A stretch of DNA of 64,000 nucleotides, taken from the NCBI GenBank assembly GCA_964530825.1, contig CAZHCA010000012.1, forward strand, positions 1-64,000. Reading direction: 5' to 3'. Source of the stretch: CAZHCA01 sp964530825 (GTDB taxonomy: Bacteria; Bacteroidota; Bacteroidia; Chitinophagales; Saprospiraceae). Positions 35,495 through 44,020 of the stretch are shown piece after piece. The notes under the pieces are model-generated. The model did not search any database and was not told where the DNA came from. It saw nothing but the letters and a program-made list of their open reading frames with translations. Both the position numbers and the translations under genes were made by a program. How positions within the stretch are numbered: position 1 is the stretch's first letter; every line of letters begins with the position of its first letter.

Positions 35495-36844
35495 ATGTTG
35501 ACTGCCGTTATTATCGTTTTCATATTAGGTTATACCGCTATTGTTTTCGAACATCCGCTCCGGCTCGACAAGACGGTACCAGCGCTTATCATGGGATCGC
35601 TCTGTTGGGCTTTTATTTCTATCGGTCACCTCGACGTAGTCAATGCGGAACATCACGTTGCCCCAATGGGCGAGGTGCTGCTCCACCACATTGGCAAAAC
35701 AGCAGAGATCCTGATTTTCCTGATCGGCGCCATGACGATTGTGGAACTGATCGACCTACACCGGGGGTTCTCCGTCATCACTGACCGGATACAGACGCGC
35801 AACAAAACCACTATGCTGATCCTGATCAGCATACTAGCCTTTTTCTTATCCGCTACGCTGGATAACCTGGCTTCTACCATTGTGTTGGTTTCCTTACTGC
35901 GGCGCCTCGTTCCGGAACGCACGGAACGCTTGTGGTTCGTATCCCTAGCAGTAATCGGCGCCAATGCAGGCGGGGCGTGGTCGCCCATTGGTGATGTGAC
36001 TACGACAATGCTCTGGATCGGGGAGAAGGTTTCCACCTCGGGGCTGATTCAGCGGCTAGTCATCCCTTCCATCGTTTGCCTTGCCGTTCCGGTAGCCATC
36101 GCCTCCTTTACGAAAGCCTTCCGTGGCCAAATCACCAAATTCGAAGGCACGGATATCCAAGACCCATCTGCCGAAGCACAAAAGAAACTGCTCAGCAGTC
36201 GCACCATGCTCATTGCGGGTGTGGCCGGCTTGATCTTTGTGCCTATTTTTAAATCCATCACCCACCTGCCGCCTTACGTAGGTATGATGCTCTCTTTGGG
36301 CGTCGTCTGGATGATTTCGGAATACATCCACCCGGAAGAAGATTTCACCGACGACCGCAAGCACCTCTACTCAGCCCACCGGGCGCTATCCAGGATCGAG
36401 ATGTCCAGTATCCTTTTCTTTTTAGGTATCCTGGTGGCCGTAGCTGCGCTGGAATCTGTGGTCGTCCAGGGTGCACACGGCCCCACCGGCCTGTTGATGA
36501 ATCTGGCAGAGAACCTGCAGGAAGCCATCCCCAGTCAAAATATCGTCATTATTATTCTTGGCTTTCTGTCGGCCATCATCGATAACGTGCCACTGGTAGC
36601 TGCTTCTATGGGTATGTACCCCATCACGACGTTCCCGATGGATGACAGCTTGTGGCATTTTATCGCCTACTCGGCCGGTACCGGCGGCAGCATGCTAATC
36701 ATCGGATCGGCTGCCGGGGTAGCTGCCATGGGCATGGAGCGTATCGATTTCATCTGGTACCTGCGCAACGTTAGCTGGCTGGCGCTGATCGGTTTTCTGG
36801 CCGGCGCTATAGCATTCATCCTGATGGATCCACTATACGTCTGA
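35495..36844 (+). CDS. nhaD: NhaD-type Na+/H+ antiporter
   Basis: 449 residues, about 12 hydrophobic segments, from the IT (ion transporter) superfamily. Marks of NhaD are EHPLRLDKTVPALIMGSLCW, TLDNLASTIVLVSLLRRL, VIGANAGGAWSPIGDVTTTM and LSAIIDNVPLVAASMGMYPI, with paired Asp residues in the two repeat halves. It exchanges Na+ or Li+ for protons in the inner membrane, useful for a marine or brackish bacterium. The frame starts at an ATG giving LTAVIIVFILGYTAIVFEH as the first helix. Confidence 0.92.
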   Translation: MLTAVIIVFILGYTAIVFEHPLRLDKTVPALIMGSLCWAFISIGHLDVVNAEHHVAPMGEVLLHHIGKTAEILIFLIGAMTIVELIDLHRGFSVITDRIQTRNKTTMLILISILAFFLSATLDNLASTIVLVSLLRRLVPERTERLWFVSLAVIGANAGGAWSPIGDVTTTMLWIGEKVSTSGLIQRLVIPSIVCLAVPVAIASFTKAFRGQITKFEGTDIQDPSAEAQKKLLSSRTMLIAGVAGLIFVPIFKSITHLPPYVGMMLSLGVVWMISEYIHPEEDFTDDRKHLYSAHRALSRIEMSSILFFLGILVAVAALESVVVQGAHGPTGLLMNLAENLQEAIPSQNIVIIILGFLSAIIDNVPLVAASMGMYPITTFPMDDSLWHFIAYSAGTGGSMLIIGSAAGVAAMGMERIDFIWYLRNVSWLALIGFLAGAIAFILMDPLYV

Positions 36845-36880
36845 CCTTAGATATTTCATCGTTTACGCTACACTCTCTGC

Positions 36881-37240
36881 ATGAAGTACTTTTTGTTTTT
36901 CTTACCGCTACTATTGACAGCCTGCGGTCCCGACCGGGAAGCTATAATCCAGGGGGATTGGCAAGGGGTATTGGTCCTCGAAGAACAAGATACACTTCCC
37001 GTTGACCCTGCGGAGATACGCTTCCGTTTCGAGCCGGGGGTCTACCAATACCACAGCACGCTCAAATACCGGGAGGCCGGATCGTTCCGCATCGACCGGC
37101 AGTACCTGATAACCACCGATACGGTCAATCAGGCAAGCACGGAAAAAGCCGTCGAAATCATACGTCTCGACTCTGATACGCTGGAGTTACGCATGATGGA
37201 AAACGGAAAGGAACGCACCCTGCTACTTGAGCGCATCTAA
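36881..37240 (+). CDS. Small lipoprotein of unknown function
   Basis: 119 residues. MKYFLFFLPLLLTACGPDRE is a lipoprotein signal (lipobox LLTAC). The mature part reads as a small lipocalin- or META-like beta-sandwich (IQGDWQGVLVLEEQDTLPVD, ITTDTVNQASTEKAVEIIRL), similar to short Bacteroidota 'lipocalin-like' proteins. It follows the antiporter by 36 bp and overlaps the converging next gene by 4 bp. Confidence 0.7.
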   Translation: MKYFLFFLPLLLTACGPDREAIIQGDWQGVLVLEEQDTLPVDPAEIRFRFEPGVYQYHSTLKYREAGSFRIDRQYLITTDTVNQASTEKAVEIIRLDSDTLELRMMENGKERTLLLERI

Positions 37241-38586
37241 TCGACCTCAAGTGCTACTTCGCCAGCGAGCACCAGGTTGACGCGCATGCCGTCGGGGGCC
37301 AGGAAGACATTCTGGATGTTCAGTTCCTGCAGATTACCATTTATTACCAAACCACCCCCTAACGGATAATTAGTCAACTGTGCTTGCAGCTCTTCTTTCA
37401 CTGCATTAAGGTTATAATCGAGCAGGAAATCCAGGTTCTTCTGAATCTGCTTTTTAATGGTTCCCTTGAGAAGCCAGCCGGCAGATCGGTACAGGGCGTT
37501 TTGGGTGTTGAGGGTGAAATCCAGGTCCTCGAGTTCCACCCGGTTACGCCGTTCGTTGTAAACGGGTTCGCCGGTCAGGTATACCGAACCGTTGTAAGAT
37601 CCGCTCAATTTGGTATCAACGACCAGTTGGTTGCCCTGGCCATATATCTCCAGGTCTTCTACCGTCACCGATCGCTTGCCGCTTTGGTAGGTCTGCCCGA
37701 CCAATTCGGCTTTGCCGATCCGTTCGGCCTCTTCGTAACTGATCTTTGTCGATATTTTAATCATAAAGCCCTCCAGCGGCTTAGCTTGCCGGTTCAGGGG
37801 CGGTAGAGGCTGTGGGGAATACCCCAATGGCTTGCCGCCAACAACCAACTCCGGCTGAGACTCAATCACTACCGTACTCTGAATCGAATCAGCCGTAATA
37901 TTCAAGGGCGTCATAGCGATGCGCTTTGGATTTACGATCATCCAGGTGCTGTACTCTTCCGATACCAGGATGGGCGAATACATCATTTTCCAGCCTTGGT
38001 CGACGATGCTACGCAGATCCAGGTTGTCACGCACCAAATCATCAATAGTGCGGGAAATGTAGCCGCGGGCGTTATTGAGCACCAAATTGGCTACACTGCC
38101 GATAGGCAAATTAATGCCAATTACATTAATTCTGGGTGTTCGCAGCCACTGGTGACGAGTAAGCTCAGTCTCGGTCTCGATATTCCAGTCATTGTTGATG
38201 TCGAAAGCTGTCGTGAACTCCAGCTCGATCTCGCCATCAGCCTCCACCTTGGTGATTCCGGCATTGTAGCGCACCCATATATCAACCGGTACGATGTAGT
38301 TGATCTCCTGGCCATAAACCTTGAGATTGATATCCTGATTCTTGGTCACCCGCAATTGCATGTTATCGCCCGAGTAAGAGTCATCTTCGTACACAACACC
38401 GTCGAGTTGCTGGTTGAGCGAACGCTCCAGTTCTTTAATGCCGATCCGGGCGGGGATGCTGAGAAAAGACACATTGTTTTCCATGTATTCGTTGTATTGC
38501 TCCTTCGGAGCTTCCAGTTTTTTTGTGGCATTGCAGCCTGCTCCCAGAAGAAAAAGCAGTGTCAACCACCAAAGCGTACGCAGCAT
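37237..38586 (-). CDS. DUF4403 family lipoprotein
   Basis: About 449 residues from MLRTLWWLTLLFLLGAGCNA, a lipoprotein signal with lipobox LGAGC; the frame is open 22 codons upstream. The protein has a repeated pattern of long beta-strands and amphipathic helices (NNVSFLSIPARIGIKELERS, VEIESQPELVVGGKPLGYSP-like stretches). This matches DUF4403, predicted to be a tubular lipid-binding (TULIP-like) protein in Gram-negative bacteria; the function is not established. It is probably periplasm-facing. It converges on the small lipoprotein gene. Confidence 0.75.
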   Translation of the reverse strand: MLRTLWWLTLLFLLGAGCNATKKLEAPKEQYNEYMENNVSFLSIPARIGIKELERSLNQQLDGVVYEDDSYSGDNMQLRVTKNQDINLKVYGQEINYIVPVDIWVRYNAGITKVEADGEIELEFTTAFDINNDWNIETETELTRHQWLRTPRINVIGINLPIGSVANLVLNNARGYISRTIDDLVRDNLDLRSIVDQGWKMMYSPILVSEEYSTWMIVNPKRIAMTPLNITADSIQSTVVIESQPELVVGGKPLGYSPQPLPPLNRQAKPLEGFMIKISTKISYEEAERIGKAELVGQTYQSGKRSVTVEDLEIYGQGNQLVVDTKLSGSYNGSVYLTGEPVYNERRNRVELEDLDFTLNTQNALYRSAGWLLKGTIKKQIQKNLDFLLDYNLNAVKEELQAQLTNYPLGGGLVINGNLQELNIQNVFLAPDGMRVNLVLAGEVALEVD

Positions 38587-38701
38587 GATAGCAGTTTTAT
38601 CGTGAAAAATCATTCTACAAACCTTTCCAAAAATAAAGAATCTCTCATGCAACCCGTTCCCTACGCAGGTGTCTTTCTAAACGAGGTAAAACTTTCATTG
38701 C

Positions 38702-40486
38702 ATGAAAAACTGGTTACTTTTTTCATTCTTATTGACAATACTGGCCCCAGCCGTATGGGCAGCAGAAAAGAATAATTGCGACGACGCATTTTTAGGTGTT
38801 TATAGCAAGCCTGTCTCTGAGGAAAAAGCGGAAATCCTTGGTTTAACTAATTCCTACGGTCACTACGTGACGCGCGTCCTTGGGAATACGGCTGCCGAAA
38901 GTGCCGGCATACGGCCTTTCGACTATATTTATGGATTAAATGAAAAGACCTTTGAAGAAGAAGCCGATTTATCGGACCGCCTGCGCGATTTCCGGCCGGG
39001 TGACGAAGTCGATATTTTAATTTTCCGCGACCAACAGCCCATGCGTATCCCCGTGGTGCTCACCAGTCGCGACCAGGCCGATTACGACAGCCCCTCCCGC
39101 AAAGCTTTCCTTGGGGTCAGCCCTGCTGCATCGAACGGCCCCAGCGCCGAAGGTGTCCAGATCAAAGTGCATGGTAATTCTGTTGCAGAGCAAATTGGAC
39201 TGCAAGACGGCGACCGGATTACCGCCATCAACGGCTTCCGGGTAGTGGATTGGCAAGACGTGAAGACCGCCATTGAAATGACACCGGTAGAATCGACGAT
39301 CGAAGTTGCCTACAACCGCGACGGTCAACCCTACAACGCGGCAGGTTTGGTAGGACCCGAACCCCGAAAGCGATATGCCGGCTACCCCTGCGGCAATTGT
39401 CCCGAGGAATCGGTGGCACCAAGCCTGGGCGCCAGAGTGTTTTTGGGTATCTACTTAGGGGAAATGAATCCCGAAAAAGCCGCTAAGCTGGGTTTCGAAA
39501 ACAAATATGGAATTTACGTTAAAAAGGTCATCCCACAGACGGCTGCCGAACGTGCCGGTTTGCAGCCATTCGACTACATCTACGGCATCGACGAATACCG
39601 CATGGGTGAAGAGCAAAGCCTGGGCATGGTCCTGAGCCGCTACGAGCCCGGGCAAGAAGCTGAAATTCTTTTCATCCGCCAGGGTAAAGAACGATCTGCT
39701 GCGACTACCTTCGGTCGGCGCGAAGAAGCGATGGAGGATATGGATTCGGATCCCTGCGAAGAACCCTTTTTAGGTGTACGCTCGAACCACCGGGCGCGCG
39801 CAGAACGCGGTGTAGGGATATCGGTGGTAAGCAACTCCACCGCATCTGATATGGGATTGCAAGACGGCGATATCATCACCGCTATTAATGGCTATCCGCT
39901 AATCGACTGGAGCGACCTCGGCACAGCTGTCGATAACACTAAAGTTGGAACACCCATTAAAATCGAGTTCAAGCGGGGCACCGAGACCCTTACGCTGAGC
40001 CGGAATATCCAGTCCAAATGCGACCGGAAAAATAATAGTGGTTCACAGGATTTTGATTTCGACTTTGATTATGATTACGACGAACCCGATTTCGGCTTTG
40101 ACTTTAATCCCGAAGATCGCCCCCCATTGCGCAATGTGCGAGTCGAAATGAAACCCATGACCAAAGACGACGCCCGGGAAGTCAAAGAAAAATTTGGGCT
40201 TGATATGCCAGTAGATAATAACCTGCGCATCAGTTCTCTGCAGTTGTTTCCAAATCCTTCTAATGGCATGTTCAACTTGAAATTTAATCTGCCCGACCAG
40301 GAGGATACCAGCATTCGTATTTTTAATTCGGCTGGCCGCCTCATTTACCGATATGACTTGATGGATTTCCAAGGCGAGTTCCAGGACGGAATCGATATCT
40401 CCCAGAATGGCCCAGGGGTTTATTTTCTGGAAGTCCGACAAAAGAATAAGACCGTAACTAGAAAGGTTATTTTAACTAAAAGCTAG
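38702..40486 (+). CDS. Secreted protein with four PDZ modules and T9SS sorting domain
   Basis: 594 residues. A signal peptide ends near VWAA. PDZ-like modules lie at about 25-115, 130-215, 245-335 and 355-435; modules 1 and 3 are alike (AESAGIRPFDYIYGLNE, AERAGLQPFDYIYGIDE), as are 2 and 4 (LQDGDRITAINGFRVVDWQD, LQDGDIITAINGYPLIDWSD), so a two-PDZ unit was duplicated. An Asp/Tyr/Phe-rich linker follows at about 450-475. The last ~80 residues (LQLFPNPSNGMFNLKFNLPD to KVILTKS) are a T9SS type A sorting domain. There is no protease domain. It is probably an extracellular scaffold that binds C-terminal peptides. Confidence 0.82.
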   Translation: MKNWLLFSFLLTILAPAVWAAEKNNCDDAFLGVYSKPVSEEKAEILGLTNSYGHYVTRVLGNTAAESAGIRPFDYIYGLNEKTFEEEADLSDRLRDFRPGDEVDILIFRDQQPMRIPVVLTSRDQADYDSPSRKAFLGVSPAASNGPSAEGVQIKVHGNSVAEQIGLQDGDRITAINGFRVVDWQDVKTAIEMTPVESTIEVAYNRDGQPYNAAGLVGPEPRKRYAGYPCGNCPEESVAPSLGARVFLGIYLGEMNPEKAAKLGFENKYGIYVKKVIPQTAAERAGLQPFDYIYGIDEYRMGEEQSLGMVLSRYEPGQEAEILFIRQGKERSAATTFGRREEAMEDMDSDPCEEPFLGVRSNHRARAERGVGISVVSNSTASDMGLQDGDIITAINGYPLIDWSDLGTAVDNTKVGTPIKIEFKRGTETLTLSRNIQSKCDRKNNSGSQDFDFDFDYDYDEPDFGFDFNPEDRPPLRNVRVEMKPMTKDDAREVKEKFGLDMPVDNNLRISSLQLFPNPSNGMFNLKFNLPDQEDTSIRIFNSAGRLIYRYDLMDFQGEFQDGIDISQNGPGVYFLEVRQKNKTVTRKVILTKS

Positions 40487-40791
40487 GTAGCGGAAACAGC
40501 GATCCGGCTACGCATGATGGGCCAAAGGTATACTCCCCTTTCAAACGACAAGGCGAGGTTTTTCTCAATACTAATTTTCTGGAGGCACAACTTTTCGCGC
40601 CTCCACTTTTTTACCTTCAACCAACCCTAAGGGTACTGTAGCGACTGAATAGGGTCAAGCTACCCTGTACCGTCCAAATGCAACCTACCAATTCATCCCC
40701 TCCCCAGGGTCTTGATTTTCTCAGATTGTATTATATTCATTTGATACCCCACAAACTTACGATTCCTTTCAAGTTAAAATTGTCGATTAGT
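40487..40791. other. Intergenic region with terminator
   Basis: 305 bp between the PDZ protein and the second propeller gene. Apart from the terminator hairpin at 40580-40605 and the presumed promoter region of the propeller gene, I see no gene, RNA or repeat. Confidence 0.6.
40580..40611 (+). terminator. Terminator after the PDZ-domain gene
   Basis: TGGAGGC pairs with GCCTCCA across a 12-nt loop and is followed by C and six T. It ends the transcript of the PDZ protein. Confidence 0.75.
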
Positions 40792-43700
40792 ATGAAAATG
40801 CTTTCCATTTCCCGACTGGCCCTATTGCTCATCCTGAGTTTATCGATAGGGACCCTCTGGGCGCAATCCAACAAAAAGGGCAAAAAACAAGAGGCCCAAA
40901 TTATTTATCCGGAAAAATATTTCGACTTTCTGGAATGGCGTTGTATCGGTCCTTTCCGTGGCGGCCGTTCGGCAGCGGTTACCGGCATTCCAGGCAAACC
41001 CAATCTGTATTACTTTGGCGCTACTGGCGGCGGCGTATGGCGTACTCAGGACGGTGGCAACACCTGGGAAAATATTTCGGACGGGTTTTTCGGTGGCTCC
41101 ATCGGGGCGGTAGCCGTAGCGGAGTCTGACCCGAACGTCATCTACGTTGGAGGTGGCGAAGTGACGGTTCGCGGAAATGTATCTTATGGGTACGGCATGT
41201 GGAAATCACTCGATGCCGGTAAAACTTGGGAGGCCATCGGCCTCGAGAATAGCCGTCACATTCCCCGCATCCGGGTCCACCCCAAAGATCCTAATCTCGT
41301 TTACGCCGCCGTTATGGGCGACTTGTATAAATCTACCGAAGAAAGAGGAGTATACCGTTCCACCGATGGGGGGAAGTCCTGGGAGCGCATCCTCTTCGCC
41401 AATGCGGATGCGGGCGCAGTCGACCTTCTACTCGACCCAAACAATCCGCGGGTGGTGTACGCATCTACCTGGCGTATCCGACGCACGCCTTACAGCCTAG
41501 AAAGCGGTGGAGAGGGTTCGGCCCTTTGGAAAAGCACCGACGGGGGCGACACTTGGCAAAACTTGACCGAAAAAGAAGGTTTCCCGGAAGGACCACTCGG
41601 CATCATCGGGGTTTCCGTACCAGCCGCCAATTCTGAGCGGGTATATGCCATTGTTGAGGCCAATGACGGAGGCGTTTATCGCTCTGACGATGCGGGCGCA
41701 ACCTGGGATCGCGTCAACGACAGTCGAGCCCTACGACAGCGAGCCTGGTACTATTCCCGCATCTATGCCGATCCGAACAACGAGGATGTCGTATATGTAA
41801 TGAATGTCAGCTACCATAAATCAACCGACGGCGGTAAATCTTTCAAATCCTACAATGCTCCGCACGGTGACCACCACGACCTCTGGATTGCCCCGGAGGA
41901 TTCTGACCGTATGGTTATCGCCGATGATGGCGGTGCTCAGGTCTCGTTTGATGGAGGAGCTAATTGGTCGACCTATTACAACCAGCCTACCGCACAATTT
42001 TACCGGGTGACTACAGACAATGCATTTCCCTATCGCATCTACGCTGCGCAGCAGGATAACTCCACCATCCGGATCGCTCACCGAACCACCGGCAGCACCA
42101 TCGGTGAGCGTGACTGGGAGCCCAGCGCCGGCGGGGAGAGTGCCCACATAGCCGTCGATCCGGCCAATAACGACATTGTCTACGGGGGCAGCTACGGTGG
42201 TTTCCTGACACGTGTCGATCACACTACCGATCAGGTACAGGCAATTAATGTGTGGCCGGATAACCCCATGGGGTACGGTGCAGTCGGCATGAAGTACCGC
42301 TTTCAGTGGAACTTCCCGATTTTCTTTTCCCCGCACAATCCGGAGAAACTTTATACTACCTCTCAGCACGTACACGTGAGCTACGACCAGGGCCAATCCT
42401 GGGAAATCATTAGTCCGGACCTCACGCGCAATGATACCAGCAAGATGCAATCGTCGGGCGGTCTCATCACGCAAGACAACACCGGCGTAGAGTACTATTG
42501 TACCATTTTTGCCGCCTGCGAGTCCCCCTACGAAAAAGACCTGCTCTGGACGGGCTCCGATGACGGCCTCATACACGTGTCGCGCGACGGAGGGGAAAAT
42601 TGGGAGGATGTCACCCCCCAAAAAATGCCCGAATGGATGATGATTAACAGCATCGAACCGGACCCCTTCCGCAAAGGCGGCGCATACGTAGCCGGCACCC
42701 GCTACAAATTGGGTGACTACAAACCTTACCTCTATCACACGACTGATTACGGCAAAACCTGGAAGCGCATAACAAACGGTATACCCGACGATCACTTCAC
42801 CCGGGTGGTGCGTGCCGACCCTAAACGGCTGGGCTTACTGTATGCCGGTACCGAATCGGGCATGTACGTATCGTTCGACGACGGCGCCAACTGGCAGCCT
42901 TTTCAGCTCGATTTACCAATTGTTCCGATCACTGACCTGGCAGTAAAAAACGACAACCTCATTGCTGCCACCCAAGGCCGGAGCATTTGGATCATCGATG
43001 ATCTAACCCCTTTGCATCAATTGGAGGCCTCCATTGAGCAGGAACCGTTTCACCTATTCCAGCCTATGCCAAGCTACCGTATGGACGGGCGACAACGCGA
43101 AGAACCCAGCAAAACCCAAGGTACCAACCACCCTGGCGGCGTGATGGTACATTTTTATTTGGATGCTCTACCCGAAGATAGTACAGCAGAAATCGCTCTT
43201 TCTTTCCACGAAATCGACGGCGAACTAATCCGTACCTTCTCCACCCGGTCCGAAGAAAAAGAAGACAAACTGAAAGTAGAAGCCGGCAGTAACCGATTTA
43301 TCTGGGATATGCGCTACCCCAAGGCGAAAGAATTTGAGGGAATGATCATGTGGTGGGCCTCCATGAGCGGCCCGAAAGTAGTACCAGGCGATTACCTGGT
43401 TAAGCTGACCGTAGACGGGCAGGAGCAAGAACGATCCTTCGAGATCCTGCAGGACCCGCGCAACCCCTCCAGCATAGCGGCGTTACAGGAGCAGTTTGAT
43501 TTCATGATGGACGTACGCGACAAAGTAACCGAAGCTCACCAGGCAATTATCGATATTCGTTCTATGCGGGAACAGCTGCATCACTACCAGAAGATCTGGA
43601 AAGACCAGAAGAGCATGGAACCACTGATCGAAGAAAGTAAGCGCCTGGATGAAGCCATCACTGAGATCGAAAAGGCGCTGTACCAGACCAAAAATCAGAG

Positions 43701-43953
43701 CCGCCAAGATCCGCTCAACTTTCCGATCAAACTCACCAATAAGCTAGCCCATCTCAACGCTCTGATGAGCGTGGGGGACTTTGCTCCGACTGAGCAGGCC
43801 AAACAGGTTAAAGCCGAAATGACTCAGGCTATCGATGCCGAACTGGCGAAACTGAACCAAATTCGAAACGATGACCTACCGAATTTTAACCGGATGGTAC
43901 GTGAAAAATCGGTAGACGCCATCGTGCTGCCAACGGCTGATTCGAATTCTTAA
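40792..43953 (+). CDS. Secreted BNR/VPS10-like beta-propeller protein (paralog 2)
   Basis: About 1053 residues from MKMLSISRLALLLILSLSIG, a signal peptide ending near LWAQ; 38 further in-frame codons upstream are not signal-like. Asp-box repeats run through two propellers (QDGGNTWENI, LDAGKTWEAI, TDGGKSWERI, TDGGDTWQNL). The domain order is the same as in the protein at 13609-16758, with which it shares blocks such as IGPFRGGRSAA and DLPIVPITDL. The C-terminal part after about 780 is a beta-sandwich followed by helical, charged segments that may form a coiled coil. The function is unknown; it is likely an exported binding protein rather than a glycosidase. Confidence 0.8.
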   Translation: MKMLSISRLALLLILSLSIGTLWAQSNKKGKKQEAQIIYPEKYFDFLEWRCIGPFRGGRSAAVTGIPGKPNLYYFGATGGGVWRTQDGGNTWENISDGFFGGSIGAVAVAESDPNVIYVGGGEVTVRGNVSYGYGMWKSLDAGKTWEAIGLENSRHIPRIRVHPKDPNLVYAAVMGDLYKSTEERGVYRSTDGGKSWERILFANADAGAVDLLLDPNNPRVVYASTWRIRRTPYSLESGGEGSALWKSTDGGDTWQNLTEKEGFPEGPLGIIGVSVPAANSERVYAIVEANDGGVYRSDDAGATWDRVNDSRALRQRAWYYSRIYADPNNEDVVYVMNVSYHKSTDGGKSFKSYNAPHGDHHDLWIAPEDSDRMVIADDGGAQVSFDGGANWSTYYNQPTAQFYRVTTDNAFPYRIYAAQQDNSTIRIAHRTTGSTIGERDWEPSAGGESAHIAVDPANNDIVYGGSYGGFLTRVDHTTDQVQAINVWPDNPMGYGAVGMKYRFQWNFPIFFSPHNPEKLYTTSQHVHVSYDQGQSWEIISPDLTRNDTSKMQSSGGLITQDNTGVEYYCTIFAACESPYEKDLLWTGSDDGLIHVSRDGGENWEDVTPQKMPEWMMINSIEPDPFRKGGAYVAGTRYKLGDYKPYLYHTTDYGKTWKRITNGIPDDHFTRVVRADPKRLGLLYAGTESGMYVSFDDGANWQPFQLDLPIVPITDLAVKNDNLIAATQGRSIWIIDDLTPLHQLEASIEQEPFHLFQPMPSYRMDGRQREEPSKTQGTNHPGGVMVHFYLDALPEDSTAEIALSFHEIDGELIRTFSTRSEEKEDKLKVEAGSNRFIWDMRYPKAKEFEGMIMWWASMSGPKVVPGDYLVKLTVDGQEQERSFEILQDPRNPSSIAALQEQFDFMMDVRDKVTEAHQAIIDIRSMREQLHHYQKIWKDQKSMEPLIEESKRLDEAITEIEKALYQTKNQSRQDPLNFPIKLTNKLAHLNALMSVGDFAPTEQAKQVKAEMTQAIDAELAKLNQIRNDDLPNFNRMVREKSVDAIVLPTADSNS

Positions 43954-43966
43954 CATCCTGCGCTAG

Positions 43967-43995
43967 GTAAGGACGGTGCCTTGCACCGTCCTTAC
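43967..43995. terminator. Bidirectional terminator between converging genes
   Basis: Perfect 13-bp inverted repeat GTAAGGACGGTGC / GCACCGTCCTTAC with a 3-nt loop, placed between the stops of the propeller gene (+) and the transporter gene (-). Confidence 0.75.
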
Positions 43996-44020
43996 TTTAC
44001 CGTTTTACAGCCTCACTCGG

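Noticed and set aside
41821..42795. A 324-residue antisense ORF inside the second propeller gene.
   Set aside because: It is a shadow caused by codon bias; the sense strand carries the conserved Asp-box repeats.
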